A DNA stretch of 64,000 nt from Roseiarcus sp963741405 (GTDB taxonomy: Bacteria > Pseudomonadota > Alphaproteobacteria > Rhizobiales > Beijerinckiaceae): assembly GCA_963741405.1 (NCBI GenBank), contig CAVUHX010000042.1, positions 1-64,000 of the forward strand, given 5' to 3'. The notes under the pieces were generated by a model. That model saw nothing but the letters and a program-made list of their open reading frames with translations. It was not told the origin of the DNA and made no database searches. Positions 13,280 to 22,272 of this stretch are shown here, piece after piece. A program made the position numbers and the translations under genes. Each line of letters begins with the position of its first letter. Positions within the stretch are counted from its first letter, which is position 1.

Positions 13280-13870
13280 TCAGAAGGGACGGCTGACAAA
13301 GGGCGAGCCCTTGAGGCCAAAACGCCACGGCGTGTCGATGCCCTTCGTGATCCCGATCCTGAAGCCGGCCGCGACCGGATGCGCCCCGGGCCAACGCGAG
13401 AGCCGGAACGGCGATCGGTCGAGGGCGAGCCCGTCGTATGCGCGCGTGACGCCGAGCGCCTGACAGACGCGGCCGGGACCCGAACAGAGCTTTCGGAGAT
13501 CCGTCGTCCCGCGTCGGGCGGACATCGACTCGACGCCATCAGTCGGTTCGAGCGCGCGGATCAGCACGGCCGCGCCGGGCTTCGGGCCGCACACGAGGTT
13601 GAGGCAGAAGTGCACTCCGTAGCTCCGGTAGACATAGGCGTGTCCCGACGGGCCGAACATCGTTGCGTTGGCCGCGGTCGGCCCACGGAAGGAATGCGAC
13701 GCCGGATCGGTCGCGTCATACGCCTCCGTCTCGACGATCAGGCCGCCGACGCCCTCGACGGTGAGCCGCACGCCGATCAAGGCGCGCGCCGAATCAACGG
13801 CATTTTGCTGTAAAAACCACGGGTCGAGCGAAGCAAGGTCGATCGCTGGTTGGCTCTTGGCGGGCGTCAT
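13280..13870 (-). CDS. mpg: DNA-3-methyladenine glycosylase (AAG/MPG family)
   Basis: Removes alkylated purines such as 3-methyladenine from DNA, starting base excision repair. The 196-residue protein has the family core: LIVETEAYDATDPASHS with the catalytic glutamate near residue 47, then MFGPSGHAYVYRSYGVH and CLNLVCGP, and a late SGPGRVCQALGV. Length agrees with bacterial members of about 190-210 residues. The ATG at 13870 has GGGAGGAG directly upstream. It lies downstream of the CDF transporter gene on the same strand, about 115 bases away. Confidence 0.92.
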   Translation of the reverse strand: MTPAKSQPAIDLASLDPWFLQQNAVDSARALIGVRLTVEGVGGLIVETEAYDATDPASHSFRGPTAANATMFGPSGHAYVYRSYGVHFCLNLVCGPKPGAAVLIRALEPTDGVESMSARRGTTDLRKLCSGPGRVCQALGVTRAYDGLALDRSPFRLSRWPGAHPVAAGFRIGITKGIDTPWRFGLKGSPFVSRPF

Positions 13871-13986
13871 CTCCTCCCTTTCATGATCGCCGCTGGGCCT
13901 CGGGCGTAAGCGCTCGGACTCGCACGGCGAACTTGAGAACCCCCGAGGCAGGCAGCGTGGACCATGATGCCAGCGCCCGCCGGGTC

Positions 13987-14928
13987 TCAGAGCTTCTGCC
14001 CGACCGCGTCGTCGAGCCGCGCGTCCGCGATGCCGTGAGGTTCGACGTGCGCGATCGCCTCGACGACACCAGGCAGAAGACCCTGAACCGCGACTTCAGT
14101 GGCGTCGCCGATCGCGTGGCCCACGTCGACGGTGAGGCCGGAATCGACCTCGAGGTGATACTCGACGAACGTGCGGTCGCCGGAAAACCGGGTGCGCAGG
14201 TCATGGATATCGCGGACGCCCGCGCAGGCGCGCACAGCCGCCTTTATGCGGCGACGCTCTTCACTTGGCAGCTCACGGTCAAGCAATTGCTCCAGCGCTT
14301 CCCGGGCGATGGCGTACGCACTCCATAGCATGTAGCCGGAGATGGCCAGCGCGAAGGCTGGATCGGCGCGAACCCATCCGGTCCGTTGAGTCACTCCGAG
14401 CGCGGTGAGCACCGCGGCGTTCAGTCCGATGTCGGTCAGATAGTGGGCGCGATCCGCTGCGATCGCCGTCGAGCCGGTCCTACGCACCACCCAGCTTTGC
14501 ATCGCCACGAGCCCGCAGGCGGCCGCGAGGCTTCCGCCGATCAGCCAGAAGCCTACTTCGAGCGCGTCGAGCGCCACGGGAAAAACGAGTCGTTCGACCG
14601 ACTGGAACGCCAGCACGAAGGCCGCGCCCGCGAGAAAGCTCGCCTGGGTGAAAGCCGCAACTGCCTCGCCCTTGCCGTGTCCGAAGCGATGCTCGCGATC
14701 CGGAGGTCGCTGCGCGTAGCGAACGCCCCACAGCGTGACGATGCTGGCGCCGGTATCGACCAGGGAATCGATGGCCGAGGCGAGAAGGGCGATCGAACCG
14801 GTGATCAGCCAGCCCGCGACCTTGATGACTACGAGCATCACTGCGACGGCGAGCGTCACGCGGGCGGAGAGATTTTTCAGCGCGGAGGCTTCGGCCGCGT
14901 CCTCCGGATCGACGGGAATCGCTCTCAT
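13987..14928 (-). CDS. Cation diffusion facilitator (FieF-like)
   Basis: Inner-membrane divalent metal/proton antiporter of the CDF family, probably exporting zinc or iron. About 313 residues from MRAIPVD. It has six predicted helices, the metal-site motif DSLVD in helix 2, the family signature HRFGHGKGE, and the second metal pair HYLTD in helix 5. A cytoplasmic C-terminal domain follows (SGDRTFVEYHLEVD), ending VGQKL. The start is uncertain: an in-frame ATG at 15009 would add 27 residues that look unlike the family, and neither start has a strong ribosome site. The DxxxD/HxxxD pairs fit zinc/iron members, but the metal cannot be fixed from sequence. Confidence 0.88.
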   Translation of the reverse strand: MRAIPVDPEDAAEASALKNLSARVTLAVAVMLVVIKVAGWLITGSIALLASAIDSLVDTGASIVTLWGVRYAQRPPDREHRFGHGKGEAVAAFTQASFLAGAAFVLAFQSVERLVFPVALDALEVGFWLIGGSLAAACGLVAMQSWVVRRTGSTAIAADRAHYLTDIGLNAAVLTALGVTQRTGWVRADPAFALAISGYMLWSAYAIAREALEQLLDRELPSEERRRIKAAVRACAGVRDIHDLRTRFSGDRTFVEYHLEVDSGLTVDVGHAIGDATEVAVQGLLPGVVEAIAHVEPHGIADARLDDAVGQKL

Positions 14929-15264
14929 TCGCAAATTCGGCGTTGAGCCGCGACAAACCTCCGCGGCGTTGGGAAAACCGAGCGGATCAAAGCAGGACAA
15001 TGGCGCCATATCAAGGATCCGCCGCGCATCGAGTTTGGCGACGCGGTCGTTGATGTCGTCGGCCCCCTTCCGGACGGGTGCGCCCGGGCAAAACCGCCCA
15101 GCGGGCTCGGAACCCTGGTCGCCGTCGACAGCGCCTTGAAGAATCCCAAATCTGGTCGTCCCTTCGGCTTTTGTGGTCAGAGGACGGACGCTGCAGCGGA
15201 ATTCTCAGCTTCACCAATAGGGCGAGGACTTGCTGTTGGACTGGGCAGCACTCGGATTTCACGC
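14929..15264. other. Region without a convincing gene
   Basis: Between the CDF gene and the sensor remnant. The minus strand stays open in the CDF frame for about 90 codons upstream, but I see no start with a ribosome site and no recognisable domain. It may hold the CDF promoter plus decayed sequence. Confidence 0.4.
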
Positions 15265-15939
15265 GTGACCTCACGCCGTCGCCCTCGCTCTCGCGATAAC
15301 GGCGGCGCTTGCCCTAGCCGGGCTTACGAATTGGTGGACGATCGGGGCGGCGGCGGTCGTCCTCTACATGCCCGCGATCGTCGGAAGCGCGCTGCTCGGC
15401 TTCGGCCCCGGCGTGCTTGCTGTGGCCGTCGGCGCGCTTGCAGACTGGACGCTGTGGAAGGCCGGAGTCATCTCCGCCGGAGGACTACCGGACCTCGCTT
15501 TTTTCACCGCAAGTTCCGCCCTCACTCTCGCCATCGTCGGCTCGAACTGGCGGGCTCGGGCGCCGGCTGCGGATCCGTTGTTCAAGGCGGTTTAGGACAT
15601 CTCCGCTGAGGGGATCATGGTCTATCGGGCAGCGCTCGATCGGGCCGGCCGGGTCGAGGACTTCGAATATCGGTACGCCAATCCGACGGCATGCGTCATC
15701 ATGCGGCGGCGCGCGGCCGACGTCACCGGCGCCACGCTTTTGGAGCGCCTGCCGGTTGCCCGCGGCCGCCGCTCTTTCCGCGCTATGTGCGGGTATTTGA
15801 AACCGGAAGGACGTCGGAGGCGGAATATGAGCTCAGCGGACGCTGGTTTCACGGCACTGCGGCGAAGCTGGGCGACGGACTTATCGTGACCGTGCAGGAC
15901 GTCCCCGCTCGCAGGCGATCCGACGAGACCCAGAAATAG
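15265..15939 (+). pseudogene. Remnant of a DUF4118/PAS sensor protein
   Basis: The first part reads as a DUF4118-type membrane sensor module (ALALAGLTNWWTIGAAAVVLY, then ALLGFGPGVLAVAVGALADW) as in KdpD-like histidine kinases. It stops at 15595. After 15614 a PAS-like part follows (MVYRAALDRAGRVEDFEYRY, GATLLERLP). It then changes frame near 15770 and ends with ELSGRWFHGTAAKLGDGLIV and TVQDVPARR at 15939. No histidine kinase domain follows. It is a truncated, multiply broken sensor gene at the edge of the mobile-element region. Confidence 0.6.
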
Positions 15940-16035
15940 CGGCTGGCCGAGTCGAATCATAGGGTGAGGAACGTGCTGGCGAGACGAACTCGCCGCCGTC
16001 GGAGCTCTCGCCAGCGCCAACAAGGGAGCCGCGGC

Positions 16036-16397
16036 ATGACCGGCTCAGTGACCTCCATCGACGCCGCGCGCGTCGAACTGCTGCTCAACGAACTGCGCCT
16101 GCCGGGCGTGAAGGCGATCTGGCCAAAAATCGCCGCCCAGTCCGACAAGGAGGGCTGGCCGGCGGCGCGCTTCCTTGCGGCGCTTGCCGAGCACGAGTGC
16201 GCCGACCGCGCCCGCCGCCGCATCGAGCGGCACATGGCCGAGGCCCGCTTGCCCGCCGGCAAGACCTCACCGCCTTCGACTTCGAAAGCGTGCCGATGGC
16301 GTCGAAGGCGCAGGTCATGGCCCTCACGTCAGGCGACGTCTGGCTTAATACCGGGGCCAACTTGTTGCTTTTCGGCCCGACCGAGCCCGAGTCATAA
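16036..16397 (+). pseudogene. istB remnant (IS21-family helper ATPase)
   Basis: N-terminal portion of an IstB-type protein: MTGSVTSIDAARVELLLNEL, LPGVKAIWPKIAAQSDKEGW, FLAALAEHECADRARRRIE. A frame change near 16260 leads to AFDFESVPMASKAQVMALT and NLLLFGP. The gene breaks off exactly before the Walker A glycine-lysine, so the ATPase is dead. No istA is nearby. It abuts the end of a minus-strand recombinase fragment. Confidence 0.78.
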
Positions 16398-16968
16398 TGC
16401 TCACCTCACCATGTGATTGAAAGTTGAAGGGCAGCGCCGGCTGATCGCCAGACGGCGGAAGTCGTGACGCCCGCTTTCTTCGTCGTTCGGAAGCGGAGAG
16501 GACGTCGGCGAGCTGGATGTCGGCGATGCGGATGACCCAAGGCGCGCCCTTGCAGATCTGGCTTGCGGGGAGAACGCCTTCGACAATCAGGCGACGCACC
16601 GTGGCCGGACTGACCGCGAGCCTCTCCGCCGCCTCGTCGAGCGTCGCCTCTCCGCGCTCGGCGCGTTCGCCCTCTCGGTAGACGACGATGCCGTGAATGT
16701 TGCGCATGGCGGCCACCCTCGTTCGCGTCCACGAATGCCCCTTGGCTGTCGTCTTCCCGGTCCGATTGAGAGCAGCCGCAATCCCCATGTCCGGCATCTG
16801 CCGGGCCATCGCCTGCACCAGATCGACGACGTCGGCGTCGACCCGCCAGCGGTGTTCTCCCGTGCGGCTCTTGCGCACCCGGAGAGCCGTGTGATCCTCG
16901 TCCGCCCAGCGGATCACGAGATCGAGACCATCGTCCTCAACGCGCACGACGATCTCCTCGATCAGCAT
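16345..16968 (-). pseudogene. C-terminal fragment of a large serine recombinase
   Basis: The product (MLIEEIVVRVEDDGLDLVIR to LPFNFQS) matches the C-terminal end of the plus-strand recombinase at 17.5-19.6 kb. Shared features are a strand-rich region ending in H-T-x-L-x-V, then ALNRTGKTTAKGHSWTRTRV, YREGERAERGEATLDEAAERL, and a helix-turn-helix (VSPATVRRLIVEGVLP). The catalytic domain is absent. Its 3' end runs on past the expected stop into the istB remnant. The missing N-terminus may correspond to the fragment at 19572-19988, which is on the same strand. Confidence 0.75.
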
Positions 16969-17040
16969 TCAGCGCCTCGTGCGAGCGCCGCCGAAACAGC
17001 GAAAGCTCGAGCTCGCTCATCGTCCCTTTCGAACACACGA

Positions 17041-17517
17041 CATACTCCCCAGCAACAGCCCTTTGATGTCATCCTCCGGTATCCGCATCACCCGCATGCC
17101 GGCGAACGCCTCACGGTCGTTCGGTGTCTGCTGCACGCCGGCGATGCGCACCTTGTCGTCGAGCTGCCGAATGGCGTGAGGCTGCTGCTGCCGGCGTGGA
17201 TGACCCAGGCCGACGCGGCGGCGCTGTCCGTAAGGGCTACACCGCGGCTGTCCCTTGACTGCTTGAGGGAGCTGCGCCGGCTAGTGGATCAGCCGGACAT
17301 ATCCTCGTCGTCGTCGAATGAAGCGATTCGCAGCGGCGGAGGCGACGATGGAGCAGCGTGCCCAGGAACAGCAATTCGAACTACTCATGCTGGCGGCCGA
17401 CGAGGTCACGCCATGGCTATTCGATGTGGCGACCCGCACGGGGATCGTAAACCTGCTAAAGGTTCTTCTGGGCGATCGCCTCGGCCTGATGAGGATGCCG
17501 GCGGAGGCGGACGATGA
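17041..17517 (+). pseudogene. DUF5372-like protein, 5' truncated
   Basis: The frame reads PFDVILRYPHHPHAGERLTV, HLVVELPNGVRLLLPAWMT, RLSLDCLRELRRLVD. This resembles the DUF5372 proteins that often precede this recombinase type. No ATG, GTG or TTG lies in frame just before the conserved part, so the start is lost. The frame runs to 17517, overlapping the small gene and meeting the recombinase start in an ATGA. Function unknown; the context suggests an accessory of the recombinase element. Confidence 0.5.
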
Positions 17518-17521
17518 GTAA
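17348..17521 (+). CDS. Small protein upstream of the recombinase
   Basis: 57 residues (MEQRAQEQQFELLMLAADE, TPWLFDVATRTGIVNLLKVLL), helical and amphipathic, with no known domain. ATG at 17348 follows GGAGG with 5-base spacing. Its stop overlaps the recombinase start. A similar C-terminal piece seems to precede the minus-strand recombinase fragment near 20 kb, which suggests a conserved partner gene of this recombinase family. Confidence 0.5.
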   Translation: MEQRAQEQQFELLMLAADEVTPWLFDVATRTGIVNLLKVLLGDRLGLMRMPAEADDE

Positions 17522-19554
17522 GATCACTGGCGATCATCTGACGCGCAGCGCCTATGTCTATGTGCGGCAATCCAGCATGGATCAGCTCTTGCGCAATCCC
17601 GAGAGCCGACGACGTCAGTACGCGCTGACGGCGCGCGCGGGCGTGCTCGGCTGGGATAACGTGATTGTCATCGACGACGATCTCGGCCGTTCGGGGGGCG
17701 GTACTGCGCGACCGGGCTTCGAATGCCTGCTGGCGGCGATCTGCAGCGGCGGTGCCGGAGCGGTGTTTGCCCTCGAGGCCTCGCGCCTGGCCCGCAACGG
17801 GCGCGATTGGCACACCCTTTTGGAGCTCTGCGCCCTGGTCGGCAGCCTGATCATAGACGAGGACGGAGTTTACGATCCGCGGCTCGTAAACGATCGCTTG
17901 CTGCATGAAAGGCGCTTTCAGCGAGCTTGAGCTTTCGACGTTGCGACAGCGCTCGCAAGAGGCTTTGCGCCTGAAGGCGGCGCGCGGCGATCTGCACACG
18001 ACAGTCGCCATCGGCTATCGGCGCAGCGCCGATGGTCGCCTGGAACTGGAACCGGACCGCCGCATCCGCGAGGCCCTGTCTCTGGTATTCCGAAAGTTCC
18101 GTGAGATCGGCAGCGTGCGCCAGCTCGTCCTGTGGCTGCGTCAGGAAGGAATCGACCTGCCAACAGCCGTGCACGGTCGGCAGGGGCGGACGGTGCGGTG
18201 GGGCCCGCCACGTTACCATGCCGTCCATCGGCTGCGGTCTACGCCGGGCCTATGTCTTTGGGCGGACCCTTTCACGCACGCGCATCGGGGGCGGCCGCAA
18301 AGTCATTACCCACAATGTCGCGCGTCCGCGCGAGGACTGGACGGTTCTGATCCACGACCACCACGATGCCTATATCTCCTTGGAAGAGTATAATCGTAAC
18401 CGGGCGATCATCGCCGGCAATGCGAACATGAAGGGGCGATGGTGGCGGGCGCGGTTCGCAGCGGCAGTGCGCTTCTCGTCGGCTCGCTGCGCTGCGGGCG
18501 CTGCGGCCGCAAATTCAAGGTGCTGCACGATTCGAGGCGCGATGCGCGCTATATCTGCGCCAGCCATGTCGACCCGTCGAACGAAAAGGGGTGCAGCGCA
18601 TTCAGCAACATGCGCATTGATGCGGCGGTGTCGGCGGAAGTTCTGCGTGCGATCTCGCCACTGGCAATCGAGGCGGCGTTGAAGCTGATCGCCGAACGCA
18701 ACCAGGCCGGCAGCGAACAGCTGCGGCAAAGAGAGTTCGCGCTGGAGCAGGCCCGCTATGAGGCGAAGCATGTGCGCCGGCAATACGACGCTGTCGATCC
18801 TGACAACCGACTGGTCGCCGGCGAGCTCGAACGGCGCTGGAACGACTGTCTTGCGACGGTCGCGCGGCTCGAAGAGCAGATCCGAAGCTCGCGCGACGAG
18901 GAACCGAACGCTGTCGGCGTCGACGAGCGCATGACGCTCATGGCGCTCGCCGGGGACCTGCCGACGCTCTGGAACGATGCCGCTGCTTCCGTCGAGACGC
19001 GCAAGCGGATTTTGCGCGCCGTGCTGAAGGAGATCATCGTGACCGCCGAGACCGGTCGGCTGCACCTCGTGCTGCACTGGCAGGGCGGGGACCACACGCG
19101 GCTCGAGGTGGTGAAGAACCGGTCGGGCCAAAACCGCTTCGAGACCGATGCGGCGACCGAGCAGTTGGTGTGCGAGCTCGCGCGCCTGTTGCCGGACCAC
19201 AGCATCGCCCCCGTTCTCAATCGGTTGGGTATCCGCTCGGCCAGAAGCCAGACATGGACTCAGCTGCGCGTGCGCAATTTCCGCGGCACGCACCGGATAC
19301 CGGTCTACCGGGACGGCGAACGTGCAGAGCGCCATGAGCTTATTCTGACCGAAGCCGCAAGCCGACTCGACGTCAGCAGGATGACTGTCGTCCGTTTGAT
19401 CCGCGATGGACTGCTGCCGGCAAATCAGGTTTGCCCCGGCGCCCCTTATGTCATCCGCGAGAGCGACCTGGCTCGGCCAGCCGTCCTGCAGGCGATCGTA
19501 AGGGGACGTCCAGTATCATCCGATCCGCGACACGAAAGTCTGCCTTTTCAATGA
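17514..19554 (+). pseudogene. Large serine recombinase, three frameshifts
   Basis: A resolvase-type catalytic domain starts with HLTRSAYVYVRQSSMDQLL, where the nucleophilic serine is in VRQSS. GRSGGGTARPGFECLL and ALEASRLARNGRDW follow. The frame shifts near 17905 into MKGAFSELELSTLRQRS, near 18215-18240 into the recombinase domain (YVFGRTLSRTR), and near 18432 into the zinc ribbon (GSLRCGRCGRKFK, YICASH), a coiled coil, and a C-terminal helix-turn-helix (LDVSRMTVVRLIRDGLLP). About 680 codons if repaired. As sequenced it cannot make a complete enzyme. Such recombinases move or excise DNA at attachment sites; no att sites were identified. Confidence 0.85.
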
Positions 19555-19571
19555 GTTCACGAGGTACTGCA

Positions 19572-19988
19572 TTATGTCGCCGTCTTGTTCAGGCCGAGCA
19601 GCAGGCGATCGTTGGAATTGGCCGGATCATACACCCCGTCGGCGTCGGCGATCAGCGTATCGGTGAGGCCGCCCAACTCGATGGGGCGATGCCAATCGGC
19701 GTTGTTGCGCGCCAGGCGCGAAGCCTCGATCGACACGACCGCGCCGACCCGGCCTTCCCAGATCGCAGCCAGCAGCTTCTCGAACCCGGGGCGGCTGACG
19801 CCCGAGCCCGAGCGGCCGCGATCGTCGTCGATGACGCTGACGTCGGCCCAGCCGAGCTGCCGGGCCCGCTCGACCAGTCCGTATTGGCGTCGACGGCTCT
19901 CAACGTTGTTGTTCACCTGATCGACCGTCGACTGGCGGACGTAGACGATTGCCTCCCGGGCGAGATGGTCAGCCTCGATCTGGCTCAT
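19572..19988 (-). pseudogene. N-terminal fragment of a serine recombinase
   Basis: From ATG at 19988, with AAGGAGG upstream, the product reads MSQIEADHLAREAIVYVRQS, RGRSGSGVSRPGFEKLLAAI, SIEASRLARNNADWH. It breaks off at SNDRLLLG near 19580. It has the catalytic serine region but no DNA-binding half. It belongs to the same family as the plus-strand gene, in opposite orientation. Together with 16345-16968 it could be the two ends of one disrupted minus-strand gene with the middle lost. Confidence 0.8.
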
Positions 19989-20483
19989 GGCGCGCCTCCT
20001 TCCGGGTCGGAGCCGAGACTTTCTGCGAAAGCGCCTCCGCCAGAAGCGCTCGCACACTCTCCACCATCGCCCGGCACAGAGCGCGGTCGAGATGGCGTTG
20101 TTCGCCAAGGCGAAAGAGCCCTTTCTGCGTGGCTTCAAATTGGCCAACGGCCTGCCCAGCCACGACACGTTCAGCCGGCTTTTCCGTCAACTGGATCCGG
20201 AGCAATTCCGAGCCGTCTTCCAGCGGTTCATGTCGATATTTTCGATTCCATGTCAGGGCGTTATCGCGATCGACGGCAAGGTGTTGCGCCGCTCGTTCGA
20301 CAAGGCCAGCGGCAAATCGCCCCTGCACATGGTCAGCGCATGTGTCTGCCAGCAACGCATAGTGTTGGCGCAGATCGCCGCCGACGCGAAGTCGAACGAG
20401 ATCACCGCCGTCCCCAAGCTGCTGGAGATGCTGTCGCTGAAGGGGACGATCGTGACCGTCGACGCGCTCAATTGCCAGCGTTC

Positions 20484-20496
20484 GATTGCCGACCAG
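20484..20496. repeat. Target-site duplication of the IS4-like element, left
   Basis: GATTGCCGACCAG is repeated exactly at 21900-21912. Removing the insert and one copy rejoins ISAs1 coding sequence in frame (RSIADQIVRQGG). Confidence 0.9.
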
Positions 20497-21899
20497 TAAT
20501 TCTAAAACTAGCGAATTGGGGTCCATTCATGAGCCATCTCGGATATGTGTGAGTTCTGGGGGGATGGCGAAATTGGTCAGGACTTCGAGCAGGACGGGCC
20601 AAGAGGGAAAGACGACGTAGGCGGTCAGCATGAGGATATGGGCGAAGAAGCTGGTTCGCTTTGCAGCGGCTTGGCGGGCGGCTTGCCAGGGCGGGTCCAG
20701 CAATTCGAGCACGGTATGCCAGGCGAATGCGAGCAGATTGAGGGCCGCTAGCGTCATGGCGAGAAAGTCCCGGCCGCGCCCGAAGTTGTGTTCGAGCTCG
20801 TAGCCATGGTTTTTCATGACGTTGAAGCTCTCGTTCTCGATTTTCCATCTCGCGCGGCCACAGGCGACGATTTCTGCGACGTTGGCCTTGGAAACGGGAA
20901 GACTGGTCACCCAGGCCATGGAATATTTGATCTTTCCCTTGGCGTCGACGATCTCGAAGCCGATCCAGTTGACGAGGATGGCGTCCTTGGCCTCGCGGAT
21001 CGGAACCGCCTCGATCCAGCGATAACGGAACGTCTCTTTCGGGGTGCGGCGGCGCGCTTTCTCCTCGTGGCTCGAAAGCTCGGCCCCGGCGATGAAGTCG
21101 TAGAGCGCCTTGTGCGAGGTTTCCTTGGCGGTGAAGATGAAATCATCGCCGGCGTCCGTGACCATCTTGGCGACGGGATGGCAGGCGAACAAATCGTCGC
21201 CCAGATAAATCGGCCGCAGCGGGGCGAGCCGCGCGCCATGCTTGCCGAACCAGCGCTTGACGGCATTACGCTCGCAGTCCTGTTTCTCGGCGCCGTCTCG
21301 GGTCGCGATGAATTCCGGCATCAAGGGCACGACCTTGGAATGGCCGGGCGCCACGACCGTCGCGGACAACAGGCTATGATAGTTCCCGGTCCTGCCGTTG
21401 GACCGCTTGCGGGTGAGACAGTTCGGACAGCCGAGCTTTTGCGAGCAGAAATACTCGGTTCCATCCCATGCAACCAAGGTTCTGCCGTCCAGCCGACTGA
21501 AGGCCTGTCGGATCGGGGGCTCGGTCAGCAGCGTTTCCATGCGCTCGAAACAAGGCTGCAAAAGCGCGGGGTCGGCCTCGTCCAGCCTGTCGCGGATATA
21601 ATTGTCCGAAGGGATTCGACCGATCCCGAACAGCGTCTGGCAGTTGGAGCGGCCATGGCCCTTCTCCAGCGCGCGCTGAAAACGGAGAAACGACGCGCCC
21701 TGCATGAAAAACATCGCGAAAGCCGAGAGGCCGAAGTCGGCGATCTCGATATTGCCGCCACGCCCTTTTCGCGTGTCAGGAAAAGTCGCGCATACGGACT
21801 TCAACTCGGACAGAAGGCAGGGCAAAAGCTGCATCCCAACCGTGAATCAGACTTTTGCTGATTCGCGAATCCTGAAAATTCCGCACTTTTAGAATTGCT
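20495..21899 (-). mobile_element. Intact IS4-like element inserted in ISAs1
   Basis: About 1.4 kb, flanked by a perfect 13-bp direct repeat GATTGCCGACCAG (20484-20496 and 21900-21912). The ends are inverted repeats: AGTAATTCTAAAA at the left and TTTTAGAATTGCT at the right, matching at 12 of 13 positions. The AG overlaps the repeat, so the true duplication may be 11-13 bp, within the range known for IS4. It carries one full-length transposase gene. The clean duplication points to a recent insertion. Confidence 0.88.
20527..21834 (-). CDS. IS4-like DDE transposase (435 aa)
   Basis: Catalyses cut-and-paste movement of its own element. The 435-residue frame is intact. Candidate catalytic regions are LDGRTLVAWDGTEYFCS (first Asp), PIYLGDDLFACHPV (second Asp), and RARWKIENESFNVMKNHGYE with the C-terminal Glu, resembling the R-x3-E part of the IS4 signature. 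A CPNC pair near residue 137 could bind metal. The gene nearly fills the element and ends about 30 bases from its left end. The exact subfamily cannot be set without a database search. Confidence 0.82.
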   Translation of the reverse strand: MQLLPCLLSELKSVCATFPDTRKGRGGNIEIADFGLSAFAMFFMQGASFLRFQRALEKGHGRSNCQTLFGIGRIPSDNYIRDRLDEADPALLQPCFERMETLLTEPPIRQAFSRLDGRTLVAWDGTEYFCSQKLGCPNCLTRKRSNGRTGNYHSLLSATVVAPGHSKVVPLMPEFIATRDGAEKQDCERNAVKRWFGKHGARLAPLRPIYLGDDLFACHPVAKMVTDAGDDFIFTAKETSHKALYDFIAGAELSSHEEKARRRTPKETFRYRWIEAVPIREAKDAILVNWIGFEIVDAKGKIKYSMAWVTSLPVSKANVAEIVACGRARWKIENESFNVMKNHGYELEHNFGRGRDFLAMTLAALNLLAFAWHTVLELLDPPWQAARQAAAKRTSFFAHILMLTAYVVFPSWPVLLEVLTNFAIPPELTHIRDGS

Positions 21900-21912
21900 G
21901 ATTGCCGACCAG
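21900..21912. repeat. Target-site duplication of the IS4-like element, right
   Basis: Right copy of GATTGCCGACCAG; see 20484-20496. Confidence 0.9.
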
Positions 21913-22272
21913 ATCGTTCGACAGGGCGGCGACTATGCGCTGGCGCTGAAGGGCAACCAGGGCAGTCTGCATGACGACGTGCGCCTGCATCTGGATGACC
22001 CCGAATCAAGGCCGCGACGTCCAAGCCGGACGTCGACGCCGATCACGGCCGCATCGAGACGCGGACCGCGACGGTTTCGACCGATATCGGCTGGTTGCAA
22101 GACGATCACCAATGGCCTGGTCTGAAGGCCGAAGGGAAGCGCAGGCCGCGCTTCTCCGTTCGGGTCAGCGGAAGGATGCGACCGCCCGCAGACCCCCGCT
22201 CAATCCGGAGGGCCTTACAATTCCGGTCTGCCCGGCGACTTCGGCTGCGACTCGATCGGAACGCATCGCGCT

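Larger units (their letters stand above)
20074..22135 (+). pseudogene. Second ISAs1-family transposase, split by an IS
   Basis: Block 1 (to 20496) reads SAVEMALFAKAKEPFLRGFK, LPSHDTFSRLFRQLDPEQF, GVIAIDGKVLRRSFDKASG, VTVDALNCQRSIADQ. Block 2 resumes at 21900 with IADQIVRQGGDYALALKGNQ, then shifts frame near 22010 into KPDVDADHGRIETRTATV and GWLQDDHQWPGL. The N-terminal 40 or so residues and the C-terminal third are missing. It differs clearly in sequence from the first ISAs1 gene in this window, so it is a separate element. Confidence 0.85.

Noticed and set aside
15265..15939. Functional histidine kinase
   Set aside because: Only DUF4118-like and PAS-like parts remain, with a stop and a frame change and no kinase domain.
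22136..22272. Possible continuation of the ISAs1 gene to a normal end
   Set aside because: Similarity stops near 22135 and the following frames do not match the family's C-terminus.
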